Positions 1 to 11,956 of a stretch of DNA of 64,000 nucleotides are shown here, one piece after another. Source of the DNA: Brachyhypopomus gauderio. Its lineage: Eukaryota > Chordata > Actinopteri > Gymnotiformes > Hypopomidae. Position numbers and translations under genes: made by a program. The notes under the pieces were generated by a model, which was not told the origin of the DNA, did no database searches, and was given only the letters and a program-made list of their open reading frames with translations. The stretch's first letter is position 1; each line of letters starts with the position of its first letter. The stretch is from contig NW_027506874.1 in NCBI RefSeq assembly GCF_052324685.1, positions 340,001-404,000 on the forward strand, read 5' to 3'.

Positions 1-1456
1 TGCTTTCATTTTATAGGGTAAGTGTATTTGGATCTAATAGATTTGTATCTAATGGATTTGGATCTAATGGATTTGGCGTCAGCCTGCTAGGTCACCGAAC
101 CGAGAAGGGCTTGTCATAGGACTCAAGAGCTCTAGTTAAACCTCATCTGAAAAGCAGCAACCCCTCTGCAGAATTCTCAGTAGCTTTCTTTACTGTACAA
201 AACACTTTTAAAAAATCTTATTACCAGTATTACAGAATTAGGTGGAAAGATTCAAATTATGTTATCTGAAGGTGGGTCAGGATTCTACGAGGAAATGAAC
301 TGGAGGGACCCTTTGTTTGCAAATACTAGAAAAAAGGATGTAAGATTAACTTGTGAATAATTGACATACATTGCCAACTGCTCAGAGACATTTGCTGAAT
401 AACACACTAACCTGTACGTTGGTGTTCTTACACACACTGAATGTTCGAATTAAATGTGATACAAAAGTGATGTGTTTCCTGTCGGCTCCTGCACCGTCTC
501 GGTCTCAGTTCCAGCTCAATCTCTGACCCATTTCTCAATCTCTGACCCATTTCTCTCTCTGTATTTAACAGCTCGTGTATTTTGTCACAGTAAAGCTTTT
601 GCCTGCGTTGCTCCCAGTGATTGTTTAACAATGGGATCAATATTTGGGGAAACCCCCATTAGCTGGTTTTCCAATGAAATGAAACATTTCCCAGTGGTTC
701 ACTGATAACTAGGCTAAGACATCATGTGAGATGTATGTGGATTTTTTTTGCAACATTAATAAACCTGAACACCACAAGGGCCATGCAGGTTTACTCTATA
801 GGAGGTGTGGGGTAAGATGATCTGTTTACTTAAATCGACCTACAGCCACAGGAGTGTGAGACAGGAATGAACTTGCTGTATACAACACAAGTCCAGGATG
901 TGTGTGCCATAGACACATCAGCAGTGTACAAACTCAGAGGGCTGAGAAAATATCTAAACAAGCGTTCTTGGGACTCAACTAGCTCATACAGCTGAGGCAT
1001 TAATTTGAACCATCAGAGAAAAGTTACTATTGTACTAACCAGATTTTAAAGTGTAATTTCAAATAATAATTAAATACCCCATTGTACTGATACTACGGGT
1101 GAAAGTAAATAGATTAATAAAATAAATCCAAATCACTAATTTGTCTACAATTCTGAAAGATGATTATTAAGAAACAAACAGGAAGTTTTAAGTTTAATTA
1201 ATCTTTTAAAAAATCTGATTATTTGTTTTTCACTTTATTTCACAATATAGACTCCCAACTGTTTGCCTGATATATTTTTAAAACAAAAAATAGGCCTACT
1301 TGGTGATAAAAGCAATAAGTAATTGGAAATTATAGAAATTATTCGGCATTCCATGTGTGAAGCAGGTTGGATGGAAATATCATGTGTTGCTCTCCAGGGA
1401 TGTGTCTGTGTCTGTTCTACACAGCATGTCAGCTGTGCAGATGTAACTCCTATAAT
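1..1456. other. gene-free leading segment
   Basis: I see no supported gene here. The open frames are short, lack splice context and show no recognisable motif. The sequence is AT-rich and unremarkable, apart from a short near-repeat around 20-75 and a local duplication of a CTCTGACCCATTTCTC motif near 520-555. Confidence 0.6.
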
Positions 1457-1672
1457 CTGGATCAGATTATTACCCACAGGCTCTGGATCAGATTATATCC
1501 CACAGACTCTGGATCAGATTATACCCCACAGACTCTGGATCAGATTATACCCCACAGACTCTGGATCAGATTATACCCCACAGGCTCTGGATCAGATTAT
1601 ACCCCACAGGCTCTGGATCAGATTATACCCCACAGGCTCTGGATCAGATTATACCCCACAAGCTCTGGATTA
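1457..1672. repeat. 26-bp minisatellite, about 8 copies
   Basis: Tandem units begin CTGGATCAGATTATACCCCA and recur every 25-26 bp, with small substitutions such as CAGACT versus CAGGCT. The array keeps reading frames open on the plus strand, which accounts for the 115-160 codon ORFs here. They are repeat artefacts, not genes. Confidence 0.93.
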
Positions 1673-1762
1673 CACCCCAAATATCAAACATGCAAAGATA
1701 GTCAAAGGCACTAGACAAACAGCCAATGATAATGCCTTGATATGCAGACTGGAAACATCTAG

Positions 1763-1868
1763 CAATGCTGAAAACAGTAATACTGAAAATAGTTCGCAAT
1801 ACTGAAAACAGTTAGCAGTATTGAAAACAGCAGTACTGAAAACAGCAATGGTGAAAACAGCAATATTC
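1763..1868. repeat. short degenerate tandem repeat, about 18 bp
   Basis: Degenerate units containing ACTGAAAACAG recur about six times. The array ends about 30 bp before the left inverted repeat of the Tc1 relic at 1900. Confidence 0.7.
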
Positions 1869-1899
1869 TGCAATAAAGGTAAAGACGTGAGCTGAAATA

Positions 1900-2974
1900 C
1901 ATTCACTGGCCACTTTATTAGGTACACCTGTCCAACTGCTCATTAACGCAAATGTTGAATCAGCCGATCACATGGCAGCAACTCAGTGCATTTAGATATG
2001 TAGACATGGCCAAGACGATCTGCTGCAGATCAAACTGAGCATCAGAAACTGCTGATCTACTGGGATTTTCACGCACAACCGTTTCTAGGGTTTACAGAGA
2101 ATGGTCCGAAAAAGAGAAAATATCCAGTGAGTGGCAGTTCTGTGGCCTGAGGTTAGAGGAAAATGTCCAGACTAGTTTGAGCTGATAGAACAGCAACAGT
2201 AACTCAAATAACCAGTTGTTACAACCGAGGTATGTAGAAGAGCATCTCTGAACACACAACACGTTGAACCTTGAGGTGGATGGGCTACAGCAGCAGAAGA
2301 CTACAACAGGGGCCACTCCTGTCAGCTAAGAACAGGAAACTGAGGCTACAATTCTCACAAGCTCACCAAAATTGGACAACAGAAGATTGGAAAAACGTTG
2401 CCTGGTCTGATGAGTCTCGATTTCTGCTGCGACATTTGGGGGTAGGGTCAGAATTTGGCGTCAACAACATGAAAGCATGGATCCATCCTGCCTTGTATCA
2501 ACTGTTCAGGCTGGTGGTGGTGTAGCAATGGTGTAGTATCCATTTGAGCATCGTGTCAACTCCACAGCCTACCTGAGTATTGTTGACCATGTCCATCCCT
2601 TTATGACCACAGTGTACCCATCTTCTGATGGCTACTTCCAGCAGGATAATGTGCCATGTCATAAATTGCAAATTATCTCAGACTGGTTTCTTGAACACAA
2701 CGATGAGTTCACTGTACATGAACGGCCTCCACAATCACCAGATCTCAATCTAATAGAGAACCTCTGGGATCTGGTGGGACGGATCATGATTCATCATGGA
2801 TGTACAGCCGACAAATCTGCAGCAACTGTGTGATGATATCATGTCAATATGGACCAGACTCTCTGAGGAATGTTTCCAGTACCTTGTTGAATCTGCCACG
2901 AAGGATTGAGGCAGTTCTGAAGGCAAAAGGGGGTCCAACACGTTACTAGCAAGATGTACCTAATAAAGTGAGTG
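1900..2974 (+). mobile_element. Tc1-like transposon relic, family 1
   Basis: This is a decayed Tc1/mariner DNA transposon of about 1.07 kb. Its ends are imperfect inverted repeats sharing CACTTTATTAGGTACA, at 1900-1930 and 2946-2974, each flanked by the TA target dinucleotide. Transposase remains are readable in pieces on the plus strand. The piece at about 2271-2525 contains WSDESRF with the first catalytic Asp. The piece at about 2603-2833 contains QDNVPCH with the second Asp and PPQSPDLNLIENLWD with the third acidic residue. Frameshifts and stops separate the pieces, so it cannot encode an active enzyme. Confidence 0.92.
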
Positions 2975-2976
2975 TA

Positions 2977-4397
2977 GGTACACTGATTAGATGGGGAGGG
3001 GGGGATTTGCAGGTGTGGTAGCCATATCTATGATAACGCTAGGTGTAAGCTAGGTGTACTGATATAGAGGGTGGTAAATAATAAAGTGACAAATGTGTGC
3101 TGTCTTTACACAAAATAGAAGCAAAAGCCTTAAAAGTGTCTGGAGTAGGACAGCCAGTACTGGAAACACTATATCACATCTCTGGAGGACATGACTACTC
3201 CTCTAGTCCTGGACACTTCCTCAATATATCACATCTCTGGAGGACATGACTACTTCTCCAGTTGCGTAAACGGAAAGATTAGAGACTCGTGCAGAAATAC
3301 AGTTCTATGTATGAATGACGCATAACCACAAACACACTGCTATTGACAGAAAGGAGCTCCAGACAACGTGTGGGAAAGGCACGCAGGTTGAACAACTTAT
3401 CGTGGAAGTGGTCATAAAGAGGCAGGGGCAGTTTGAGGAGAGGCAGTCCTAGCAGTGGGACACAGACAAAATAGCAGAAAAGACATGAACGATTACCAAG
3501 AAGACAGACAACCAAATCCGAAATGAGAAGAAAAGAAACAGTTATCAGAACTATAACTATACTAACAAACGCTCAGACTTGACATCACTGCCTAGGTGTG
3601 ATGGGAACAACGACCTCTGCTGGCGAGAAGAGGAACCACAACAGCTGATATCATTTGAAACTGACTAATACACTTTGTACAACTAAAACTTAAACACTGA
3701 CAAATATTCTCATAGGTAATCCATTAGAATGCTGACGAGTATTCTCATGAGAACTAATATACTGCTAATAATATACAAAAACACTCAATGGCGTTTTTCA
3801 TAACGTTTGTGTAATAATGTGATGTTTGTGAGTGTGCCCCATGTGTGAATGTTTATGCCTGTTAACAGGTCAGTTCCAAACAGCCTAAGGCTGAAGTGGA
3901 AAATCAAGTGTTTCACTTCATCTCACATTCTGAAACATTTTATTTATATTTTATTGTCCCGACAAGCACAATATTTTGAAAAAAAAAATGTTTTTCATCT
4001 GTAATACATCAGAGAAACTGATCCACTGTGTCCCGCGGGGACAGATGGAGCCGTGCGGGGTAGAGTGGCGGGACGCCTTTAATGTTCACACTGAGCAACT
4101 GCGTAAAAACAGACGTGGACAGGAACTCACTGGGAGGGGAAGATGAATGTGAAGTGTGTAACTCTCCAGCAGTGTGAACGGTAGTCAGACTCTTAGTCTC
4201 TCTATACACACACACACACACACACACACATTTGTGGCTCTGGGCAGAGAGGTGCATGTCCTGAAACCCACGAGTGATCCTGGTGTACTGATCTGTGATG
4301 ACCTGCTGAACTAGAAACGGGTCGTCTGCATCTCTGTGGAGAAGGTTAGTGAAGGTAAAGTCAGGACTGTAAGAACATGCTTTGTTCATTCGTTCAG
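2977..4397. other. gene-free segment
   Basis: No gene is supported. It holds a roughly 58-bp direct duplication at about 3170-3258 (shared core ATCACATCTCTGGAGGACAT) and a (CA)n run at 4203-4230. The 130-codon minus-strand frame at 4009-4401 runs through the (CA)n and has no family resemblance. Confidence 0.6.
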
Positions 4398-4765
4398 ACA
4401 AGTATTATTGTAATCAGTACTACAGTAATTAGTATTAGTGTAATCAGTACTAGTGTGAACAGTATCACTGTGATCAGTATCACTGTAATCAATACTACTG
4501 ATCAGTACTACTGTAATCAGTATTACTGTGATCAGTACTACTGTAATCAGTACTACTGTAATCAGTATTATTGTAATCAGTATTATTGTAATCAGTATCA
4601 GTATTAATGTGATCAGTACTAGTGTACTGATCAGTATAGTGTCACTAATCAATACTACTGTAATCAGTTTTACAGTGATTAGTACTATTGTAATCAGTAC
4701 TACTGTAATCAGTAGTTCTGTGATCAGTACTACTGTAATCAGTATTATTGTAATCAGTGGAGTCA
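4398..4765. repeat. 15-bp minisatellite (ATCAGTACTACTGTA type)
   Basis: About 24 units of a 12-18 bp motif built from ATCAGTACTACTGTA. Because the unit is a multiple of three, frames stay open on both strands and give Ile/Thr/Val-rich pseudo-proteins. No gene. Confidence 0.92.
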
Positions 4766-4842
4766 CTGATAGTTTTGGGACAGTTTATTCTTGTGGGCTG
4801 TCAGGTATAAATCTGTTAGGGGCATTCTTCAAAAAAACGATG

Positions 4843-4912
4843 TGTGTTCTGGTGTGTGTTCTGATGTGTGTTCTGATGTGTGTTCTGGTGTGTGTTCTGG
4901 TGTGTGTTAGCT
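4843..4912. repeat. 12-bp minisatellite
   Basis: Five to six copies of GTGTGTTCTGAT or GTGTGTTCTGGT in tandem. Confidence 0.9.
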
Positions 4913-5369
4913 GCTGTAAAGGGCCCTGTGTTTGGCCGTGACCGGTCTGCACTGCTGAAACCGGGAGTGATCGTGCTCTCGTGGGTTTGGAGCAGTGGGA
5001 GAACATCTCACATACTTCAGCAGTCACCACCAGAGGGCGTAGATGTTCTGCTAGTGATGGTCTGATATTCTGAAGATTTTTTATTAAGGAAACTTCAGAG
5101 TACTATAGAAGAGTAGTGATGAGAACACACTTACTCTAACAGATTTGCAAACAATGTGTGTAAGGCAACAGTAACCTAGCCAAACATTGTTACTGTAATA
5201 AAACATTTACAAATCCTAACAGTACATTAAACAACCACTGAAACAGTTTAATCTTTCATTTCCAATGTAATATACTATATAACAATTTGTAACAATGCAG
5301 TATATTACTCTGCAATATACAGCATACTTACAATGTAACAATGTGGAGAACTTATGCGAATTACTGTGT

Positions 5370-5442
5370 TTGTGTGTGTGTGAGAGAGAGAGAGAGGGGG
5401 AGAGAGAGAGACAGACAGAGAGAGAGGGAGAGAGAGAGAATA
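5370..5442. repeat. purine-rich (GA)n tract
   Basis: A GT run followed by about 65 bp of almost pure GA/GGGA purines. Such tracts can form triplexes, but nothing else here suggests function. Confidence 0.85.
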
Positions 5443-5560
5443 AGTATGCACGTGTCTGTACACATGTGGGAAATGAATAAGAGGGGGTCCCAGGAAATTT
5501 ACTGAAGGCTGAAAATGCTCTGAAAGTTGCCAGGGTGATGCTTTAAGGGTTTAAGAGGTA

Positions 5561-6931
5561 ATCACTCTTCAGTAAGTATTAAGATAGTATAGTAGCTGAA
5601 AATTGAGTAAGTATTAAGAAAGTATAGAAGCTGAGTCTTCAGTAAGTATTAAGATAGTATAGTAGCTGAATATTGAGTAAGTATTAAGAAAGTATAGAAG
5701 CTGAGTCTTCAGTAAGTATTAAGATAGTATAGTAGCTGAATCTTGAGTAAGTATTACAGTTTTTATGATTGCTAAAATGCGTTTGTCCAATCTGTAGTCA
5801 CATTTTCAAAACTCTAAACACAGTGAACACAACATCAGTCTTCAGTGGCTATACAATTAGTACAATTCATGTTGTTTTTGCACAAAATGCAGTCAGTTAT
5901 TTTACATGTTTTTATAATGCTTACATTGGTTAGCCAATAACAAAATTCTGGATAATTTTTCCTTCTTTACATTTGCTTGCACACAGCATGTCAAAAATGA
6001 AAACCTAAGGTTCAAAACCTTAAATAGGGTATAAAATGCAAAGTTCTCTTCCTGGATGCAATGGCCAACTGCTGAAGACTGTTTAGATTACACGTAACAA
6101 GACTGTTCAGTTTTGTATCCTGTTTTTTCCCCCCTTGTTGTATATTTTTACACATATGGGACCATGACTAATTATGTTTACAATTATGGTAATTATTTTT
6201 TGGGTTAGGCCATAATTTACAATAATGTCCCTAATACAGTAAAATATAAACTTTACTGCAAAACTGTTACTGACTCCTTTTTTGTCTAATCTACATCCCA
6301 TATATAGTACCTAACAGTAAATATCACTCATTGTGTAGACAGTATGTTGCCAAAAATGTCCATTAAAAAAAGTCCAAATGAAGCGGATTACAGTAAAAAT
6401 GAACTGACTAAGAAAACAACAGATGTTACTGTAAAATGTCTGTTGTTTGCTGGGAGAGAGTAAAATTTTACATGTAATACTGTTTCTGTATTGCCATCAA
6501 ATGTTAGTTTTTTTACAGTGGTTGTGCAGTGATTGACTGTTCATCTCGAATAGAGAATCTGTGCCAGTGTTTGAAAGAATCATTGGATACTGAACCAGGT
6601 TTGCTGTGTTTTAACAAAGTTGGTGTATAAAGAGAAAACTTTGTGTTGTGAAATGCAGAGTTGGTATTTAGTTTAGAAAATGCGCTTTAGAACAGGATAT
6701 TACCTATTTGGCTATTTGTATGAGGTAAATGTGTTGCTGTGTTTAGAGTTTTGAAAATGTATCCCAAGTATTGGGAAATGTATGTTAGCAGTCGTAAAAA
6801 ACTGTAAGATAGTATAGTAGCTAAGTCTTCAGTAAGTATTAAGATAGTATAGTAGCTAAGTCTTCAGTAAGTATTAAGAGAGTATAGTAACTGAGTCTTC
6901 AGTAAGTATTAAGATAGTATAGTAGCTGAGT
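5561..6931. repeat. 35-36 bp minisatellite split by a transposon
   Basis: Units containing AGTAAGTATTAAGATAGTAT and TAGTAGCTGA lie at 5561-5756 and resume in the same orientation and phase at 6805-6931. The 1,048-bp gap between the two halves is the TIR element at 5757-6804. Variants with AAGAAAGTATAGAAG alternate with the main unit in the left half only. Confidence 0.9.
5757..6804. mobile_element. non-autonomous mariner-type TIR element, about 1.05 kb
   Basis: The ends are imperfect inverted repeats of about 70 bp. The left begins CAGTTTTTATGATTGCTAAA. The right, reverse-complemented, begins CAGTTTTTTACGACTGCTAA. Both share CATTTTCAAAACTCTAAACA further in. A TA flanks each side at 5755-5756 and 6805-6806. 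Removing the element plus one TA restores the minisatellite string AGTATTAAGATAG, so the insertion is exact. There is no transposase frame inside. TA target and CAGT termini fit the Tc1/mariner superfamily; I do not recognise the family. Confidence 0.85.
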
Positions 6932-7046
6932 ACAGCAGGAGCCTGTATTGACCCAGTTTAATGAGAAGACAGGTTCTTTTAGAAATATCATTTTGTCTGC
7001 ATTATTACCACGTATTATTTCTGCATCAAATTACTTTGATTTGGAC

Positions 7047-7417
7047 TTCAAGAGCACTGACGGTCTAAAGGTCAGGGCCTTCAGTTCACGTAAAGAAGAG
7101 GAGGACTGATATGGAAATACTTCAAGAGCACTGACGGTCTAAAGGTCAGGGCCTTCAGTTCACGTAAAGAAGAGGAGGACTGATATGGAAATACTTCAAG
7201 AGCACTGACGGTCTAAAGGTCAGGGCCTTCAGTTCACGTAAAGAAGAGGAGGACTGATATGGAAATACTTCAAGAGCACTGACGGTCTAAAGGTCAGGGC
7301 CTTCAGTTCACGTAAAGAAGAGGAGGACTGATATGGAAATACTTCAAGAGCACTGACGGTCTAAAGGTCAGAGCCTTCAGTTCACGTAAAGAAGAGGAGG
7401 ACTGATATGGAAATACT
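7047..7417. repeat. 74-bp tandem repeat, 5 nearly identical copies
   Basis: Units start at 7047, 7121, 7195, 7269 and 7343 with ACTTCAAGAGCACTGACGGT. I see one substitution (GGGCC to GAGCC in the fifth copy), which points to recent expansion. Confidence 0.95.
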
Positions 7418-7916
7418 TCTCAGCCTGATGTCTCTCAGTGAAAGTTTCTCACACTAAAATGAAAGTCCCTTTTATGAGTTGGGGGTAAAAATAGAATATG
7501 CTACGTGCCCGCTACCATGCTGGAGCTGTTCAGAGTGCCCCGGGGCATCTTCTTGACTTCCTGTTAGAGGGTTGAACATCCGAGAGACTCATGCTGTCTA
7601 AGCACGCCTCACTGTAATTATGTTCCTTCCCAGACCCCTGAGACCTTCTCTGGGTGGGCAGATAATGTACCTGGAGACTAAGCAGCCTGAAGATGGAGAG
7701 ACACAGTGATTACATCAGTCCCTGTCGCCACCAGCTCTGGCAAATCCCGGCCTATTAAAGGACACGTCACCTGTTTCACTGACAGCTTGTACCTGCAGAC
7801 GTGCCCCTGCTGTTACGCCCTGTGAATCTGGGCTGAGTGATGAAACCTTCAGACCTTACAATGCAGCTGTGCAAGAGAAAAAAACCTCGAGAACAGAACT
7901 GACATGAGATGAGAGT
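7418..7916. other. gene-free spacer
   Basis: Unique-looking, moderately GC-rich sequence between two tandem arrays. No ORF, splice-flanked exon or repeat recognised. Confidence 0.5.
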
Positions 7917-7921
7917 GTACA

Positions 7922-8862
7922 GTGTTAACGAAAAAGATGAGAGTGTGAAGGAAAGTGTTAACGTAAAAGATGAGAGTGTGAAGTGTTAACGTAAAAGATG
8001 AGAGTGTGAAGTAAAGTGTTAACGTAAAAGATGAGAGTGTGAAGTAAAGTGTTAATGTAAAATATGAAAGTGTGAAGTAAAGTGTTAAAGTAAAAGACGT
8101 GAGTGAAGTAGTGTTAAAGTAAAAGATGAGAGTGTGAAGTAAAGTATTAAAGTAAAAGACGAGTGAGAAGTGTTAAAGTAAAAGATGAGAGTGTGAAGTA
8201 ATGTATTAAAGTAAAAGATGAGTGAGAAGTGTTAAAGTAAAAGATGAGAGTGTGAAGTAAAGTATTAAAGTAAAAGACGAGTGAGAAGTGTTAAAGTAAA
8301 AGATGAGAGTGTGAAGTAAAGTATTAAAGTAAAAGACGAGTGAGAAGTGTTAAAGTAAAAGATGAGAGTGTGAAGTAAAGTGTTAACGTAAAAGATGAGT
8401 GAGAAGTGTTAAAGTAAAAGCTGAGAGTGTGAAGTAAAGTATTAAAGTAAAAGATGAGTGAGAAGTGTTAAAGTAAAAGATGAGAGTATGAAGTAAAGTG
8501 TTAACGTAAAAGATGAGTGAGAAGTGTTAAAGTAAAAGATGAGAGTGTGAAGTAAAGTATTAAAGTAAAAGACGAGTGAGAAGTGTTAAAGTAAAAGATG
8601 AGAGTGTGAAGTAATGTATTAAAGTAAAAGACGAGTGAGAAGTGTTAAAGTAAAAGATGAGAGTGTGAAGTAAAGTATTAAAGTAAAAGACGAGTGAGAA
8701 GTGTTAAAGTAAAAGATGAGAGTGTGAAGTAAAGTATTAAAGTAAAAGACGAGTGAGAAGTGTTAAAGTAAAAGATGAGAGTGTGAAGTAAAGTGTAAAC
8801 GTAAAAGATGAGTGAGAAGTGTTAAAGTAAAAGATGAGAGTGTGAAGTATTAAAGTAAAAGC
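7922..8862. repeat. composite minisatellite, about 59-bp higher-order unit
   Basis: Built from two related subunits of 27-31 bp, one containing AAAGATGAGAGTGTGAAGTA and the other AAAGACGAGTGAGAAGTGTT, which alternate for most of the array. The first part (7922-8100) uses mainly one subunit with GTTAACGTAAAAG. The regular A-B alternation shows that amplification later proceeded by doublets. Confidence 0.93.
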
Positions 8863-9193
8863 AGAACACTGAAAGAAACGTGTACACAATCATGTCAGAA
8901 TTTCAAATGTCAGGACAAGGACTTCTTCATACTTCCTTTTTTTAACTTTCTTGTAAACAAAAACTAGATTTGGTTAAAATGACTTATTTTGGTCTGTTTG
9001 TATGTTGCTGAAAGAGAGAATTACTTTGCCTTTTGGGGACAGAAGTAAATATGGCTCTGTAATTCTCCACAGACACAAACAGACACTGCAGGGCAGACAG
9101 GGCCATGTGTTGGGTGGGACGATAGACTGTTTATCTGTGATCTTGCTGGCAGCCCCGTGGGACATGGTGCTACGTGCAGTTTCAAGCTTTCTG

Positions 9194-9248
<55 letters not shown>

Positions 9249-9895
9249 GCAAAGCTGAAAGGATACAAAACACAGATATAAAGATATCACAGGGAAAGGC
9301 TGCCTCTGAGAGAGAAGGACTCAGAGCAGTTAGACACCCTAACCTAGCATGTGCTGTTAGGTTAGAAAGAAAGTGTAAAGTCATAATGTACCTGCACAGA
9401 CTGCTTCTGATTTAACAATCAAGGCATTATTTTCAACAAATCTATTATACCTCTTACCTCACTTTTACCCACAATTCAATGTCTTAACTGTTAAGTCCTG
9501 CAGCTGGACATCACATCATTCACACTAACTGGGGCATAAGCGCTACAGTTAGCATGTGTACAATAGAACCTGATTACAGAGTTCAGAGCCACATGGTGCC
9601 TTGATGACCTGATTCAGGGTAACAGTGGGTGGAGACGTGCAGGAGGTGACGGGGCTACGTGAGCACACTGTGGTACTGTAGCTGACACAAAGCATGTTTA
9701 TGTCTCCCATTCTGAGTGGGACTCAGAGCTGCGTTTGTGGACACAGCCTGTGTCCCACGGTGCTGCTTATTTGTTCTTGGTCCTTACTGCACGTTCTCCT
9801 TCATCTGTCCTGCAGTGTTGGCCAAATATGGGTGTAACTGCTCACTGGGATTAGCTCTCTGAAGTCGGAGTGAGGTGGTTTAGGGGTGGGGGGTA
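8863..9895. other. gene-free segment with (CA)n
   Basis: Contains a (CA)n microsatellite at 9200-9246. The 136-137 codon frames on both strands run through this dinucleotide repeat and are not genes. I see nothing else. Confidence 0.6.
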
Positions 9896-10374
9896 CAGTA
9901 CACCATGTTCCAAATTAAGCAAATTCAATTTGTGTCATAAAGATTTTGTTTTTTGTTTTACCATTAAACTCTTGAATCTCAGGGCTCTTTTGATCACTGA
10001 AATTAATCTCAGACACCTGCGATAATTAGTTCGGCAGGTGAACCCAATTAAAGAAAAACTACTTAAGAATGATCCTCCACATTATTAAGCCGGCCGCTGG
10101 TTTCAAGCAATATGGGGAAAAAAAAGAAAGGATCTCGCTGTTGAAAAGCATCAAACAGTAACTTGGACAAGATAGGAAAACATTGGATGTTTCATGAAAA
10201 CTGGAGCGTGACCACCGCACTGTGAAGAGATGTGTGGCTGATCCAGAGCACAGACGGGTTCGTGATAAAGGCATCGAGGAAGGGTTCTGACAGATTTAGA
10301 CAGCAGCTGCTGAAATGCCATTACAAACAGTTAGTTGCTGGTGCTTCTGGAGTGCTGTGAATCTCAAGGTATAT

Positions 10375-10470
10375 AATCCACCTCCAGATGTTTGTATGAT
10401 CCTCCAGAGGTTTGTATGATCCTCCAGATGTTTGTATGATCCTCCAGATGTTTGTAGGATCCTCCAGAGG
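10375..10470 (+). repeat. about 20-bp tandem array inside Tc1 transposase
   Basis: Five units of GATCCTCCAGAGGTTTGTAT type. In related Tc1 elements the segment ATCCTCCAGAGGTTTGCA occurs once in the transposase; here it is amplified in place, with the last unit continuing into transposase sequence. Confidence 0.85.
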
Positions 10471-10798
10471 TTTGCAGTTGTGCATAAACCTGTTCAGCCC
10501 CCCCTAACCAGTGTTGACAAGCAGAAACGCAGTGGGTCCAGATGGAACCATGGAAGATCCAGTTGGAGTAGTAGATGGTTGGGACGGCATCGTGGAGAGA
10601 GAGCTGGTAGGCCCCTTTAGGGCCTGAAAATGTCCTTTGCAAAAAATAACGTCTTTCTGACTGAACAATTCCTTCCATGGTACAAGAAGCAGACCCGTGC
10701 CTTCCACAGCAAAATCATCTTCATGCATGACAACGCACCATCTCATGCTGCAAAGAATACCTCTGTGTCGCTGCTATGGGCATAAAAAGAGAGAAACT

Positions 10799-11248
10799 CA
10801 TGGTGTGGCCACCACCCTTCCCTGACCTCCACCCTACTGGTGTGACCACCACCCTTCCCTGACCTCCACACTACTGGTGTGACCACCACCCTTCCCTGAC
10901 CTCCACCCTACTGGTGTGACCACCACCCTTCCCTGACCTCCACCCTACTGGTGTGACCACCACCCTTCCCTGACCTCCACCCTACTGGTGTGACCACCAC
11001 CCTTCCTTGACCTCCACCCTACTGGTGTGACCACCACCCTTCCCTGACCTCCACCCTACTGGTGTGACCATCACCCTTCCCTGACCTCCACCCTACTGGT
11101 GTGACCACCACCCTTCCCTGACCTCCACCCTACTGGTGTGACCATCACCCTTCCCTGACCTCCACCCTACTGGTGTGACCACCACCCTTCCCTGACCTCC
11201 GCCCTACTGGTGTGACCACCACCCTTCCCTGACCTCCACACTACTGAG
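10799..11248 (+). repeat. 36-bp minisatellite derived from the transposase DDE motif
   Basis: About 12 units containing CCACCCTTCCCTGACCTCCA and CTACTGGTGTGACCA. The first unit follows GGTGTGG and the last runs into GAGAACCTTTTGGAG, so the array interrupts the normally single coding segment for W-P-P-P-F-P-D-L-N-P-I-E-N-L-W. The unit is the coding segment itself, duplicated in tandem. Confidence 0.9.
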
Positions 11249-11956
11249 AACCTTTTGGAGTCCCCAAACAAAAGATCTATGAGGGTGGGATGCAGTTCAC
11301 ATCACCACAGCTGCTCTGGGAGGCAATTCTGACATCCTGCAATGAAATTCAAGAAGGAACTCTCCAAAATCTCACAAGATCAATGGATGCAAGAATTGTG
11401 AAGGTGATATTAAACAAGGGGTCCTGTGGTGACTGATATTAAACAAGAGTTGCTATGCTAACAAGTAACTTGAAATAGTAATCAATTGTAACCAATTATT
11501 TTTGAATTCAGAAAATGACCATTTGCACTTTACAACCTCTAAAATGTTTTGAAACTCTGTTGTGCATAAGAATTTTTTGCATTAATTCGTGCATTTTGGG
11601 TTTTTTATTTTTTTATATACTGTTATCATTGCGAGGTTTGTTCAATAAAATTTGATTTATATAATGGTATAAAATTATACTGGCCCGCACAAGACTGTGT
11701 TGAGCTCTGAAAGTGAATTTGACATTTGTCGTGAGAGAGATACGGGATAATGGTGTAACTGACGAACATGAGCAGTACAGATCTGTGTGTTTGTGTCTGT
11801 TCTCAAGCAGCAGAGATCTGAATGTACTGAGTTCTGAATGTACTGAAGTCTGTTCAGATATTTAAAAGGAAAACCTGAGAAACTTGGGAAGCACTAGCAC
11901 AATTTCAATTTGACCTCCCAGACAGCAATAAATGTTTGGCCCAAATGTGGCCCACA

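Larger units (their letters stand above)
9896..11680 (+). mobile_element. Tc1-like transposon relic, family 2, with two internal minisatellites
   Basis: A decayed Tc1 element that starts CAGTACACCATGTTCCAAAT after a TA. The N-terminal helix-turn-helix part follows at about 10110-10350. Downstream pieces encode the second catalytic region (FMHDNAPSHAAKN at about 10720-10757) and the C-terminal remnant at 11247-11410, starting with ENLLESPNK. The WPPPFPDL-N-P-IEN segment that should carry the third catalytic residue is expanded into a minisatellite at 10799-11248. A second array sits at 10375-10470. Many stops and frameshifts make it inactive. The right end is approximate; I could not fix its inverted repeat. 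Confidence 0.85.

Noticed and set aside
1323-1805. 160-codon plus-strand frame
   Set aside because: Runs through the 26-bp array. The flanking non-repeat parts have no family resemblance or splice support.
9002-9415. 137-codon frames spanning the (CA)n at 9200
   Set aside because: Kept open mainly by the dinucleotide repeat; no recognisable motif.
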